Part shown: in pieces, positions 17,641-26,380 of the stretch
How positions within the stretch are numbered: position 1 is the first letter of the stretch
Layout: each line of letters begins with the position of its first letter
NCBI RefSeq assembly: GCF_005402965.1
Contig: NZ_BJCF01000036.1
Coordinates: 1-50,183 of the forward strand
Length of the DNA: 50,183 nt
Reading direction: 5' to 3'
From: Dolichospermum planctonicum
Lineage (GTDB): Bacteria; Cyanobacteriota; Cyanobacteriia; Cyanobacteriales; Nostocaceae
The notes under the pieces: generated by a model
What the model saw: only the letters and a program-made list of their open reading frames with translations
Told to the model about the DNA's origin: nothing
Database searches by the model: none
Translations under genes and position numbers: made by a program

Positions 17641-19488
17641 TTAAACAGAAAATACTACTCGAAAACCACAAATTCGTAAACCACCGTCTGCTTCATTCCA
17701 ACTTCTACTAGCACTGCGACAAAGTTGCGCGTTAAAATTCCACGCACCACCCCTTAAAACTCGACGATGTTGATCACCACCATTTTCCCAGACACTACCA
17801 TCTATAGGCGCTCCATGATAGTTATTATGCCAAGGATCGGCACACCATTCCCATACTAAACCGTGCATATCATATAAACCAAAAGCATTTGCAACTTCAA
17901 AATAACCAACATTTGTTGTTTGTTTACGAAATCTACTTTTTCGTTCTCCAGCATAAGTATCACTACCACTACAGTTAATTAAATCGGAGGTAATTGTTTC
18001 TCCAAAATGAAAAGATGTGGTAGTTCCCGCACGACAAGCATACTCCCATTCTGCTTCACTAGGTAGACGATATTCTCTACCAGTTTTAATTTTTAATCTA
18101 GCACAAAATTCCACAGCTTCATACCAAGAAACATTTTCTACTGGCAGATTTGTACCTTTAAATTTCGAGGGGTTGGGATGTAATTCTTGTTGAACTTTTG
18201 GTAAAGCTGCTACTATTCTCCACTGTGCTTGAGTAATAGGATATTTAGCCATAAAAAAAGATGGAACTATTACTTGATGTTGGGGACGTTCATCACTATC
18301 ACCTTCACAAATAGGAGAACCCATGATAAAAGTCCCATTAGGGATTGACACCATTTCTAAGGTTGTATTTCTGCCTAATTCCTCATGAAAATATTTAGAA
18401 TTACGTCGATCACGATTAACTTCTCTCCCAGTAGTGTCTACAGTAATGACATAAAAATCAAAGTTATACAAAGGGGGTAAGGGAACAATAATTTTTGTGG
18501 GAGGTGGTGGAGGTAATGGTGTTAATGGTGGTTTAGAAACAGGGGGGAATTTAATGACAACGGGGGATTTAGCAAAATTCAAATCATGTAAAACATCCAT
18601 TGCTGACTGATATCTATCACTAGCAAAATGTTGGAGTAATTTATCTAAAATTTGCTTAAATTCATCACTAATAGTAATTCCTTTAAGTTGTAAACGTTCC
18701 TTCCATAACCATTTAGCATTCATAGCATCATAAAGATGATCTTTTAGTTGTCCATAATCATCTTGTAATGGTAAATCTTGAGTTAATAACCGCACACAAG
18801 TTACACCCAAAGCATATAAATCACTTGCTTGACAAGCAAACCCGGCCATTTGTTCCGTTGGTGCATAACCGAGGGTATAAATAGCTGTTGCTTGTCTAGC
18901 TAGACTAGTTTGAGTAACTTGTTTTGCACCACCAAAATCAATTAAGACCGGTTTTTTATCACTATCTCGACGAATAATGTTTTCTGGTTTAATATCGCGG
19001 TGAATCACATTGTGTTTGTGAACAAAATCTAACACTGGTAATAAATCAGTCAAAAGTTGACGAACTTCTATTTCACTATAAGCTTGATTTTGCAGTTCTT
19101 CTAGAAGAGTTTTACCAATTATAAATTCCTGGACTAAATATAAACTAGAACCTTGTTCAAAATAAGCCAAAAGTCGCGGAATTTGAGAGTGATTTTCTCC
19201 CAAATCATACAATCTAAAAGCTTCTTCTTTGAAAAATTTCGCAGCTTTAGCACGTTGTCCAGTTCCTTGCACTTGGGGAAAAAATTGCTTAATAACACAG
19301 GGTGCATTAAGTCTATCTACATCTTCAGCAGCGTAGGTTCTGCTAAAACCACCTTCACCTAATAATCTTAAAACCCGGTAACGGTTACGCAGCATTTCTC
19401 CAAAGTTACTTTCTTGACAACTTTGGCAAAATTTAGAGGTTTTGGGATTAAAGGGGTTAGAACAATTGGGATTTTGACAAATTTGCAT
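17641..19488 (-). CDS. Ser/Thr protein kinase fused to a FGE-sulfatase (SUMF1) domain
   Basis: A 615-residue multidomain protein. Domain 1 (3-25): zinc-ribbon with two CxxC-type pairs (CQNPNC, CQSC). Domain 2 (about 37-305): Hanks-type Ser/Thr kinase, with glycine-rich LGEGGFSRTYAAEDVD, ATP-lysine K67, HRDIKPEN at 163-170 and DFGGAKQ at 184-190. A proline-rich linker (about 315-340) follows. Domain 3 (about 375-613): formylglycine-generating-enzyme-type domain with IPNGTFIMGSP, YRLPSEAEWEYACRAGTTT, NAFGLYDMHGLVWEWCADPW and RRVLRGGAWNFNAQLCRSAS. This fusion is known in cyanobacteria. The ATP site looks intact; the FGE domain may act as a binding or modifying module. The substrate is unknown. 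Confidence 0.9.
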   Translation of the reverse strand: MQICQNPNCSNPFNPKTSKFCQSCQESNFGEMLRNRYRVLRLLGEGGFSRTYAAEDVDRLNAPCVIKQFFPQVQGTGQRAKAAKFFKEEAFRLYDLGENHSQIPRLLAYFEQGSSLYLVQEFIIGKTLLEELQNQAYSEIEVRQLLTDLLPVLDFVHKHNVIHRDIKPENIIRRDSDKKPVLIDFGGAKQVTQTSLARQATAIYTLGYAPTEQMAGFACQASDLYALGVTCVRLLTQDLPLQDDYGQLKDHLYDAMNAKWLWKERLQLKGITISDEFKQILDKLLQHFASDRYQSAMDVLHDLNFAKSPVVIKFPPVSKPPLTPLPPPPPTKIIVPLPPLYNFDFYVITVDTTGREVNRDRRNSKYFHEELGRNTTLEMVSIPNGTFIMGSPICEGDSDERPQHQVIVPSFFMAKYPITQAQWRIVAALPKVQQELHPNPSKFKGTNLPVENVSWYEAVEFCARLKIKTGREYRLPSEAEWEYACRAGTTTSFHFGETITSDLINCSGSDTYAGERKSRFRKQTTNVGYFEVANAFGLYDMHGLVWEWCADPWHNNYHGAPIDGSVWENGGDQHRRVLRGGAWNFNAQLCRSASRSWNEADGGLRICGFRVVFSV

Positions 19489-19559
19489 AGAACTTGGGAA
19501 AATAGCATCCTGTAAAAGTAGTCCCCAATTTTATTAATTTGTCAAAACGATATTGATTG

Positions 19560-19588
19560 TTGTTAGAAAAAAATAGTCAAAATATAAA
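19560..19588 (+). promoter_or_regulatory. Sigma-70-type promoter
   Basis: TTGTTA (19560-19565), a 17-bp spacer and TATAAA (19583-19588), close to the consensus -35/-10 at ideal spacing. It faces away from the kinase gene and is followed by the hairpin RNA candidate, with no coding gene for about 500 bp. Confidence 0.6.
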
Positions 19589-19594
19589 TTAGTT

Positions 19595-19694
19595 TATGGG
19601 GGAAAGTGAAAAAATCTGAGTTGTGATTTACTTATAAATAACACTTTCGGCTAGAAAAATCTGTGCTGTTTGTTGCACAGATTCTAATTTTTTT
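19595..19694 (+). ncRNA. Candidate small RNA (about 100 nt)
   Basis: It begins about seven bases after the -10 box at 19583-19588. A 5' stem pairs GAAAGTG (19602-19608) with CACTTTC (19642-19648). A terminator follows: AATCTGTGC (19658-19666), loop TGTTTGTT, GCACAGATT (19675-19683), then CTAATTTTTTT. There is no coding frame. Promoter, structured body and intrinsic terminator together make a compact transcription unit. It matches no RNA family that I recognise. Confidence 0.5.
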
Positions 19695-20102
19695 CCCAGT
19701 CCATTTCCTGTAAGTTGGGTTAAGCAATAGCGCAATGGAACGCTCATGTTGGGTTTTATACTTCAAACCAACCTACAAATCAAAGCTTTTTCCAATTTGG
19801 ACTAGGTATTGTAAGAACCAAAACTTTCTACAAATTTGGTATAGAGTGTCTATTTAATTAAGATCCCTGTGGGACTACCAGCAGGAGTATTTAAAGGTAG
19901 AAAAAATCAACATTTCAAAGATATTACTTAACCTATCGCTAAAGTCACCCTTGGCTATGGAACAACAATAAACACCAGTATTGGGAATTAAGTCATAGTT
20001 GAGTAAAGTGCTGTACTCATATATATTTCTTGTAAATTTCAGAAAATATATTGTATAATCTTCTCAGTCAAAAATATCTTTCTATAGTGTTAGTAAAAAA
20101 AT
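19695..20102. other. Non-coding stretch with dispersed repeat
   Basis: The segment near 19716-19783 pairs GTTGGGTT with AACCAAC-type arms around GCGCAATGGAACGCTC, a dispersed repeat layout seen in cyanobacteria. The remainder to the ATPase gene is AT-rich, with a TATATTTCTTG stretch near 20020 but no clear promoter. Confidence 0.5.
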
Positions 20103-21413
20103 ATGTATCAACCAATTCTTAAATTTATTTTAACCCAAAATTATAAAAATCTCTCGTTATCTCAATCCGTAGAGTTAAAAAATCTTAATATTTTCATAGG
20201 AGCAAATGGTTCTGGAAAAAGTAATTTTATTAGTACATTAAAATTTTTAAAGGATTGTTTAACTAATGTTTCTGATGAAAGTCGTGGTATTACTAGTTTT
20301 GAAGAAGCAATTAGTAAAATTGGCAATGATAGAATATTAGATAATAGTGTTGCTAGTCCTGCGGTCATTAAATTTCAGTATGGCTTTTCAGAACAATTAC
20401 AAGATACGAGTCAACTGAAAAATTCAGTTCTTGATCTTGATTTGTTTGTAGATAGGAAAAAACAGAAATTAACTATTCATCAAGAATCTTTATATAGTGG
20501 AGATAATTTAGTAAATCCAGATTTATCACCTTTTTATTATTATAAATTTAATGATCCAAAACTGCAAAGAATAGGTAAAGGTGTGATCTCAGTATATAAT
20601 CAAGGTGAACAGAAATCAGGAACACATTTTGAAGTATTAGATAATATTCCTGCAAACATTCTAGGTTTAAATGTACTTCCAGAATTATTAGAAAATAGTC
20701 AAAATAAACTGATAACTACACCTGGGTATAAAATTAGGAGAGAGTTAATTGCATTTATTTCTCAATGGCAATTTTATAATGCGAATAATATGGATTTGCA
20801 TCAAATTAGAAATTCAGAACCAAAAATAGGAGGAAATGATATTTATTTATCTACATCAGGAAATAATTTACCCTTAGTATTTGAGAATTTAACCCAGGAA
20901 AATATTGACTTTGAAGACAGCATTAATAATGCCATGAAGTCCATTTTACCTAAAACCCGTCGTCTGCGTTCTCTTCGTTCTGGGCGATTATCATTAACAT
21001 TAGAATGGCATTTTGAAGATATTAAAGAACCATTTTATCTTACAGAAATGTCAGATGGAACGGTAAGAATGTTATGCTGGGCAACTATATTACATTCTCC
21101 TATTTTACCCTCTTTATTAGTTATTGATGAACCAGAATTAGGTTTGCACGTATCTTGGATGCCAATTTTAGCAGAATGGATTAAACAAGCTGCTAGAAAA
21201 ACTCAAATTATTATCACTACTCATAGTCCTGATCTTTTAGATCATTTTACAGATTGCTTAGAAAATGTTTATTGTTTTTATTCTCAAGATAAGACGCATT
21301 TTTCCATGAAAACACTCTCTCATGAAATTTTAGATCAAAAACTAGAAGAAGGATGGCAATTAGGTGATTTATACCGTGTAGGAGATCCTACTGTGGGAGG
21401 ATGGCCGTGGTAG
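20103..21413 (+). CDS. AAA family ATPase of the OLD/RecF-SMC type
   Basis: A 436-residue ABC/SMC-like ATPase. Walker A is FIGANGSGKSN at about 31-41. A long insertion without coiled coil lies at 60-300. The signature-like LTEMSDGTVRMLCWATIL sits near 315-332, Walker B LLVIDEPELGLH at about 338-349 with the catalytic Glu, and an H-loop IIITTHSPDLLDHF at about 371-384. This is the layout of AAA_15/AAA_21 ATPases found in Old-like and PARIS-like defence systems. Unlike full-length OLD nucleases it has no C-terminal TOPRIM domain; that role seems to fall to the overlapping next gene. The start ATG at 20103 directly follows an AT-rich leader. Defence is an inference. Confidence 0.85.
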   Translation: MYQPILKFILTQNYKNLSLSQSVELKNLNIFIGANGSGKSNFISTLKFLKDCLTNVSDESRGITSFEEAISKIGNDRILDNSVASPAVIKFQYGFSEQLQDTSQLKNSVLDLDLFVDRKKQKLTIHQESLYSGDNLVNPDLSPFYYYKFNDPKLQRIGKGVISVYNQGEQKSGTHFEVLDNIPANILGLNVLPELLENSQNKLITTPGYKIRRELIAFISQWQFYNANNMDLHQIRNSEPKIGGNDIYLSTSGNNLPLVFENLTQENIDFEDSINNAMKSILPKTRRLRSLRSGRLSLTLEWHFEDIKEPFYLTEMSDGTVRMLCWATILHSPILPSLLVIDEPELGLHVSWMPILAEWIKQAARKTQIIITTHSPDLLDHFTDCLENVYCFYSQDKTHFSMKTLSHEILDQKLEEGWQLGDLYRVGDPTVGGWPW

Positions 21414-22132
21414 TTTGGGTATTTGCAGGTGGTGGAGAAGCGGAGGTGAGAGGATTAATTCCTTTTTTAGAAAAGAATTTTCCCAGTTGTCAATTTGAAC
21501 GGAAAACACCAGCAAGACTCAAACCAGGACCAAAACCTGGGAAGGTAACTGGTTATGGTAAAACAGGTAAGAGTTTAATTGAACAAATTACTCAAGAATT
21601 ACCTATTGCTTTGCAATGTGATCCCAAAAAATGTGATTTAATTTTAGTTTTTGATGATTTAGATTGTCCAGATGTTAATTCTCAAAGAGAGAAGTTTATA
21701 TCAGCAATATCTAAGATAACTGAATCTCATGATATTCCTCAATATATCGCTTTTGCTGCACCTGAATTAGAATCATGGATGATTGGGGATTGGGATAATA
21801 CTATTGCTAAACATCCAGATTTTCGCGGTAGACATGAAAAAATGCGTTGGTGGTTAAGCACTCAGAAAAATATCTCGTTTGATGATCCTGAATCTTTTAG
21901 TAAATATGATCAAGATCGAGATTGTTGTCAAGATAAATTATCTCAGCTAATTGTTGATAGTAGCATTTTACTAGAACTAAACTTTGATATGCAATCAGTC
22001 CGATTTTCTAAAGGATTACATACACCTTTGTTATTACTAAAAATAGTCCCAGAAAATTTACAAAAAAAATGTCCTTTATTTCGTGAACTTTATAACTATT
22101 TACATGATTTTTGTAATACTAAGATGCAATAA
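21407..22132 (+). CDS. TOPRIM-like (DUF4276-type) partner protein
   Basis: A protein of 241-243 residues. The start VVVWVFAGGGEAEVRGLIPF resembles the glutamate-bearing first strand of TOPRIM/DUF4276 proteins. CDLILVFDDLDCPDV near 80-93 gives the DxD strand, and FAAPELESWMIGDWDNT near 118-134 is the typical third motif. These are the acidic residues expected of a metal-dependent nuclease. Start: GTG at 21407 lies six bases after GGGAGG; the ATG at 21401 abuts that site. It overlaps the ATPase gene by 7 or 13 bp, so the pair is translationally coupled. The family assignment is from motif memory; DUF4435 or a related TOPRIM branch is possible. Confidence 0.65.
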   Translation: MVVWVFAGGGEAEVRGLIPFLEKNFPSCQFERKTPARLKPGPKPGKVTGYGKTGKSLIEQITQELPIALQCDPKKCDLILVFDDLDCPDVNSQREKFISAISKITESHDIPQYIAFAAPELESWMIGDWDNTIAKHPDFRGRHEKMRWWLSTQKNISFDDPESFSKYDQDRDCCQDKLSQLIVDSSILLELNFDMQSVRFSKGLHTPLLLLKIVPENLQKKCPLFRELYNYLHDFCNTKMQ

Positions 22133-22152
22133 AGGGTGGGGTTTCCCCGCCC
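22133..22152. terminator. GC-rich hairpin between convergent genes
   Basis: GGGTGGGG and CCCCGCCC form an 8-bp stem with one G-U and a GTTT loop, directly after the TOPRIM-like gene. There is no long T-tract, so it may be a dispersed repeat doing terminator duty. Confidence 0.5.
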
Positions 22153-22158
22153 CTACAT

Positions 22159-23802
22159 TTAAACTTCACAAATTAACTCACCGGCTTTTTTAGTAAAACG
22201 ACTGTTTTCTCGATAATCTACGCGACAGTCTATAACTGCTGGTACATCTTGAGCGAGCGCTTCTTTAAGCATGGGAACTAAATCTGTAGCAGATTCAACT
22301 CGATAACCTTTTAATCCCATACTTTCGGCAAATTTGACAAAATCAGGATTACCAAAATGTACGAAAGATGAGTTACCTTTACCAAATTGATTTTCTTGTT
22401 TCCACTCAATTAAACCATAGCCACCGTCATTAAAAATCAGAGTCACGAAGGGAGTTCCCACTCGCAAAGCTGTTTCTAATTCTTGACAATTCATCATAAA
22501 ACCACCGTCACCGGTTGCAGCGACAACTTTACGATTTGGATAGACTAATTTTGCTGCCAATGCACCAGGAATAGCAATACCCATAGCCGCGAAACCATTA
22601 GAAATAATGCAAGTATTGGGACTATGACAATGATAATGTCTAGCAATCCACATTTTATGTGCGCCAACATCAGAAATCACAATATCATCGGGTCCCATAA
22701 CTTGCCGCAAATCATAAATTAATTTTTGCGGTTTAATGGGAAATTGATCATCTTGGGCATATTCTTCATAATCAGCCCGAATATTAGGACGTAAGCTGAT
22801 AGAATAGGGATTGGGTTTATTTTGTCTATCTGCTAATTTTAAGATCTCATTCAGGGAATCAGAAATATCTCCTACTACTTCCAATTGGGGAATATAACTA
22901 CTGTCAATTTCTGAAGACGTTGCTGCAATATGGATAATAGGAATTGTCCCTTCAGGATTCCATTTTTTGGGAGAAAATTCAATTAAATCATAACCAATAG
23001 CTATGACTAAATCTGAATTATCAAAGCCGCAGGTGATAAAATCTCGTTGTTGTAATCCCACGGACCAAAGTGCTAAGGGATGGGTGTAGGGAATCACACC
23101 TTTACCCATAAAAGTATTCACAACAGGAATATTCATTTGGGTAGCAAATTGTGTTACTGCGTCGCTAGATTGGGCGCGAATTGCACCATTTCCTACTAAA
23201 ATGATGGGATTAACTGCTTGGGAAATTACGGCAGATGCGGCGCGAATACTGGCAAAGGAAGCATAGGTTTTTTCACTATTATCCTTATTTAAAGGTTTGC
23301 CTTCTACGGGCATGGCGGCTATATTTTCCGGTAAATCAATGTGAACGGCACCGGGTTTTTCTGTTTGCGATCGCTTGAAGGCTTTTCTGACGACTTCTGG
23401 TGTAATACTTGGTCTAACAATCTGTTTATTCCACTTAGTAACGGGGGCAAACATAGCTACTAAATCCAAGTATTGATGAGATTCAATGTGCATTCTATCT
23501 GTTCCCACCTGGCCGGTAATTGCCACTAATGGCGCACCATCTAGATTAGCATCTGCCACTCCTGTCATTAAATTAGTTGCCCCAGGACCGAGAGTAGAAA
23601 GACAGACTCCGGCTTTTCCTGTTAACCTACCATAAACGTCGGCCATGAATGCTGCACCCTGTTCATGACGGGTAGTAATAAATTGAATTGATGATTTTTT
23701 TAAAGCTTCTAAAACGTGCAGATTTTCTTCTCCAGGAAGTCCAAAAACATATTGAACTCCTTCGTTTTCTAAACACTGTACTAACAATTCTGCGGTGTTC
23801 AT
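22159..23802 (-). CDS. ThDP enzyme, probably 2-oxoglutarate decarboxylase (acetolactate synthase-like)
   Basis: A 547-residue thiamine diphosphate enzyme. The catalytic Glu is E48 in TTRHEQGAAF. The ThDP/Mg motif is GDGGFMMNCQ near residue 430 with the second Asn in TLIFNDGGYG. A central FAD/Rossmann-type domain lies at about 190-330. By similarity alone it reads as an acetolactate synthase large subunit. However, it lies next to an aldehyde dehydrogenase of the SSADH type, as do the characterised 2-oxoglutarate decarboxylase and succinic semialdehyde dehydrogenase genes of Synechococcus PCC 7002, so that function is preferred. No small regulatory ALS subunit is nearby. The leader just upstream of the ATG is made of heptamer repeats, with no Shine-Dalgarno. 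Confidence 0.75.
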   Translation of the reverse strand: MNTAELLVQCLENEGVQYVFGLPGEENLHVLEALKKSSIQFITTRHEQGAAFMADVYGRLTGKAGVCLSTLGPGATNLMTGVADANLDGAPLVAITGQVGTDRMHIESHQYLDLVAMFAPVTKWNKQIVRPSITPEVVRKAFKRSQTEKPGAVHIDLPENIAAMPVEGKPLNKDNSEKTYASFASIRAASAVISQAVNPIILVGNGAIRAQSSDAVTQFATQMNIPVVNTFMGKGVIPYTHPLALWSVGLQQRDFITCGFDNSDLVIAIGYDLIEFSPKKWNPEGTIPIIHIAATSSEIDSSYIPQLEVVGDISDSLNEILKLADRQNKPNPYSISLRPNIRADYEEYAQDDQFPIKPQKLIYDLRQVMGPDDIVISDVGAHKMWIARHYHCHSPNTCIISNGFAAMGIAIPGALAAKLVYPNRKVVAATGDGGFMMNCQELETALRVGTPFVTLIFNDGGYGLIEWKQENQFGKGNSSFVHFGNPDFVKFAESMGLKGYRVESATDLVPMLKEALAQDVPAVIDCRVDYRENSRFTKKAGELICEV

Positions 23803-23806
23803 AAGT

Positions 23807-23855
23807 TTGGTAATTGGTAATTGGTAATTGGTAATTGGTAATTGGTAATTGGTAA
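23807..23855. repeat. Heptamer tandem repeat (TTGGTAA)
   Basis: Seven perfect units ending five bases from the start codon of the 2-oxoglutarate decarboxylase-like gene (ATG at 23800-23802). In the mRNA it reads as TTACCAA repeats occupying the ribosome-binding region. Confidence 0.95.
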
Positions 23856-23923
23856 TTGCTTAATTTTCTTCTTTTTTATCTGTTCCTCCTGAACTCCTGT
23901 ACGGGCGAACCGCAGGAAAGCCC

Positions 23924-25291
23924 CTACTTCACCCAAACGGTCTTGATATTCACAAATTCATGAATACCTTGAATACTCAATTCTCTGCCATAACCAGAAC
24001 GCTTGGTTCCCCCAAAAGGTAACCGAGGATCAGACTTAACCATGCTGTTAATAAATACTGCCCCGGCTTCAATTTCTTGAATTAGACGATTTTGTTCTTC
24101 TGTATTTGTTGTCCATGCACTTGCACCTAAACCAAAGGGAGTATCATTAGCTAATTTAATCGCAGTGTTGAGATCAGGAACTCGGAATAATAATGCCACA
24201 GGACCAAAAAATTCTGCTTGGGCAATTGGTGTATCTACGGGAACATCTATGATAATTGTTGGTGGGTAAAAGTTCCCCGACATTTCTGTTAAAGGATGTC
24301 CACCTGTGAGGATTTTACCGCCACTTTTGACGGCTTTTTTAACTTGTTGGTCTAATTCTTGGAGAATATTAGAAGTTGCTAAGGGTCCTAAATCTGTATC
24401 TAGGTCCATGGGATTGCCAATTTTCAGGGATTGGAATTTTTCTAACAGCAATTTTTGAAATTTATCAGCAACAGCCTCAGCAATAATAAAGCGTTTGGCC
24501 GCAATACAAGATTGTCCGTTATTCAACATTCTCGCTGTAACTGCGGTAGAAACTGCTGTTTCTAAATCAGCACTTTCTAAAACTATAAATGGGTCACTTC
24601 CCCCCAATTCTAAAACAGTTTTTTTGATTTGTTTCCCAGATGCAACAGCGAGGGATATCCCTGCTGGTTCACTACCTGTTAAAGTAGCGGCTTTAACTCG
24701 ATCATCGGCCATTAAATCAGCAACTTGATCTGCACCGATTAATAATGTTTGAAATACACCACCAGGAAAACCAGCGCGATGAAAAATATCTTCAATTGCT
24801 AATGCACACTGTGGTACATTAGAAGCGTGTTTTAGTAGGGCTACATTGCCCGCCATCAGTGCTGGTGCTGCAAACCGGAAAACTTGCCAAAAAGGAAAAT
24901 TCCAGGGCATGACGGCGAGAATCACCCCTAAAGGCTGATATTTTACAAAACTATGACTAGCATCGGTTTTGATGGTGACATCAGCCAGAAAACTGGCGGC
25001 ATTTTCGCTGTAATAACGACAAACAAGGGCGCATTTTTCGACTTCAGCAATGGCAGCTTTTAATGGTTTACCCATTTCCAAAGTCATCAATTTCCCCAAA
25101 TCTGCCTTTTCTTGGTCTAAAATAGTCGCTGCTTGTTCTAACCAGTGAGACCTCTCTAAAAAACTTGTTTGACGGTATTCTTGAAAAGCCTTTCCTGCTA
25201 AATCTAATTTAGCAGCAATTTCCATTTTTTGTAACGGCTCAAAAATTTTCAGTGTTTCCCCGGTGTAGGGGTTAATAGTAGCTATAGCCAT
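23924..25291 (-). CDS. gabD: Succinate-semialdehyde dehydrogenase-type aldehyde dehydrogenase
   Basis: NAD(P)-dependent aldehyde dehydrogenase of 455 residues. Catalytic Cys near 260 in NNGQSCIAAKR, general-base Glu near 228 in VLELGGSDPFIVL, cofactor site around VMPWNFPFWQVFR, and the C-terminal PFGGTKRSGYGREL. The short N-terminal form and the MEKCALVCRYYSENA-type region (seen as EVEKCALVCRYYSENA) are typical of the cyanobacterial SSADH group, which oxidises succinic semialdehyde to succinate. It lies upstream of, and in the same direction as, the decarboxylase-like gene (121-bp gap), consistent with the two-step bypass from 2-oxoglutarate to succinate. Other aldehyde substrates remain possible. 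Confidence 0.85.
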   Translation of the reverse strand: MAIATINPYTGETLKIFEPLQKMEIAAKLDLAGKAFQEYRQTSFLERSHWLEQAATILDQEKADLGKLMTLEMGKPLKAAIAEVEKCALVCRYYSENAASFLADVTIKTDASHSFVKYQPLGVILAVMPWNFPFWQVFRFAAPALMAGNVALLKHASNVPQCALAIEDIFHRAGFPGGVFQTLLIGADQVADLMADDRVKAATLTGSEPAGISLAVASGKQIKKTVLELGGSDPFIVLESADLETAVSTAVTARMLNNGQSCIAAKRFIIAEAVADKFQKLLLEKFQSLKIGNPMDLDTDLGPLATSNILQELDQQVKKAVKSGGKILTGGHPLTEMSGNFYPPTIIIDVPVDTPIAQAEFFGPVALLFRVPDLNTAIKLANDTPFGLGASAWTTNTEEQNRLIQEIEAGAVFINSMVKSDPRLPFGGTKRSGYGRELSIQGIHEFVNIKTVWVK

Positions 25292-25445
25292 TATCTGACC
25301 TCTGAATAAAAAATAGTGTCAATAATTCGTAATTTAATTATTCTCTATTCTTTGTTGCCTATCATTTATGATCTAACACATTCATAACTCATATTTTAGA
25401 CATTTTGGCTGAAAAATATTCACAAGCTCAACAGCAAATTGACAG

Positions 25446-26327
25446 TTACATTGGTGGTAATTCTAAAGGAATACTCCCCAATAATCCTTTCCGAAAATCG
25501 GTGATCATTTGTCTAGCTGTACGTTCTATGTCTCCTTTGTAGCGATGTTCTGCTAAAGCTTGTAAATACGCTTCCCCTGTGTGGATAACAGAGTCAAGAT
25601 CATATCGTGTTAGTAATGGATGGGGTGGTAAAAATTTTGGGTATGTTTCCTGAAGTTCATTAAGTATATCTACGAATGCAGCGGCGATGAGTTGGTTATC
25701 ATAGGATGCTTCACCGATATCATCACAAATGGCTAATTTCACTCCTGCGGCTTGGCTATCGAGTCTAGCGGGGATGACACCCGGTGCATCTAATAATTCT
25801 AGCTGATCGGAAATTCTGACCCATCGTAGTTGACGGGTAACTCCGGGACGGGCGGCACTTTCTACCACTCGTTTACCTATGAGACGGTTAATTAGAGCGG
25901 ATTTACCGACATTGGGAAAACCAATAACCACGGCGCGAACGGGACGGGGTAACATTCCCCGTTCTTGACGGCGTTTGTTAAGTTCTATACCTGCTGCTTG
26001 GGCGGCTTTGGCGATCGCTGTAATTCCCTGTCCATGTTGAGCATCGGTAAAATATGGAACTTCACTTTGATTTTTAAACCACTCTATCCAGCGCGATCGC
26101 ACCTGTGGTAAAATCATATCTACTCGGTTAAGTACCAGTATGCGCGTTCTTGTTCCCACCCATTCATTCATTTGTGGGTGGTTTGTTGCTAGGGGAATAC
26201 GAGCATCTCGTACTTCTAAAATCACATCTACCCGTTTTAGCTGTTCCTTGAGATTCTTTTCAGCTTTGGCGATGTGTCCGGGATACCATTGGATTAGATT
26301 TAATTTGTAGTTTTGTGTAATAGACAT
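25446..26327 (-). CDS. ylqF: Ribosome biogenesis GTPase YlqF/RbgA
   Basis: A 293-residue circularly permuted GTPase that assists late assembly of the large ribosomal subunit. The order of motifs is permuted: G4 (LVLNRVDMI, about 65-73) comes before G1 (VIGFPNVGKSALINRL, about 131-146), then G2 (ARPGVTRQ) and G3 (LLDAPGVI near 175-182). The N-terminal NLIQWYPGHIAKAEKNLKEQ and VDVILEVRDARIPLATNHP are family signatures. The C-terminal helical domain includes TARQMITDFRKGLLG. The start lies three bases from a TTGTTAG heptamer repeat, and no Shine-Dalgarno is seen. Confidence 0.93.
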   Translation of the reverse strand: MSITQNYKLNLIQWYPGHIAKAEKNLKEQLKRVDVILEVRDARIPLATNHPQMNEWVGTRTRILVLNRVDMILPQVRSRWIEWFKNQSEVPYFTDAQHGQGITAIAKAAQAAGIELNKRRQERGMLPRPVRAVVIGFPNVGKSALINRLIGKRVVESAARPGVTRQLRWVRISDQLELLDAPGVIPARLDSQAAGVKLAICDDIGEASYDNQLIAAAFVDILNELQETYPKFLPPHPLLTRYDLDSVIHTGEAYLQALAEHRYKGDIERTARQMITDFRKGLLGSIPLELPPM

Positions 26328-26330
26328 TTA

Positions 26331-26358
26331 TTGTTAGTTGTTAATTGTTAGTTGTTCG
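26331..26358. repeat. Heptamer tandem repeat (TTGTTAG)
   Basis: Four units, TTGTTAG, TTGTTAA, TTGTTAG, TTGTTCG, starting three bases upstream of the ylqF ATG (26325-26327) and filling its ribosome-binding region. Confidence 0.85.
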
Positions 26359-26380
26359 TTGTGACTAATAACTTCCCATA

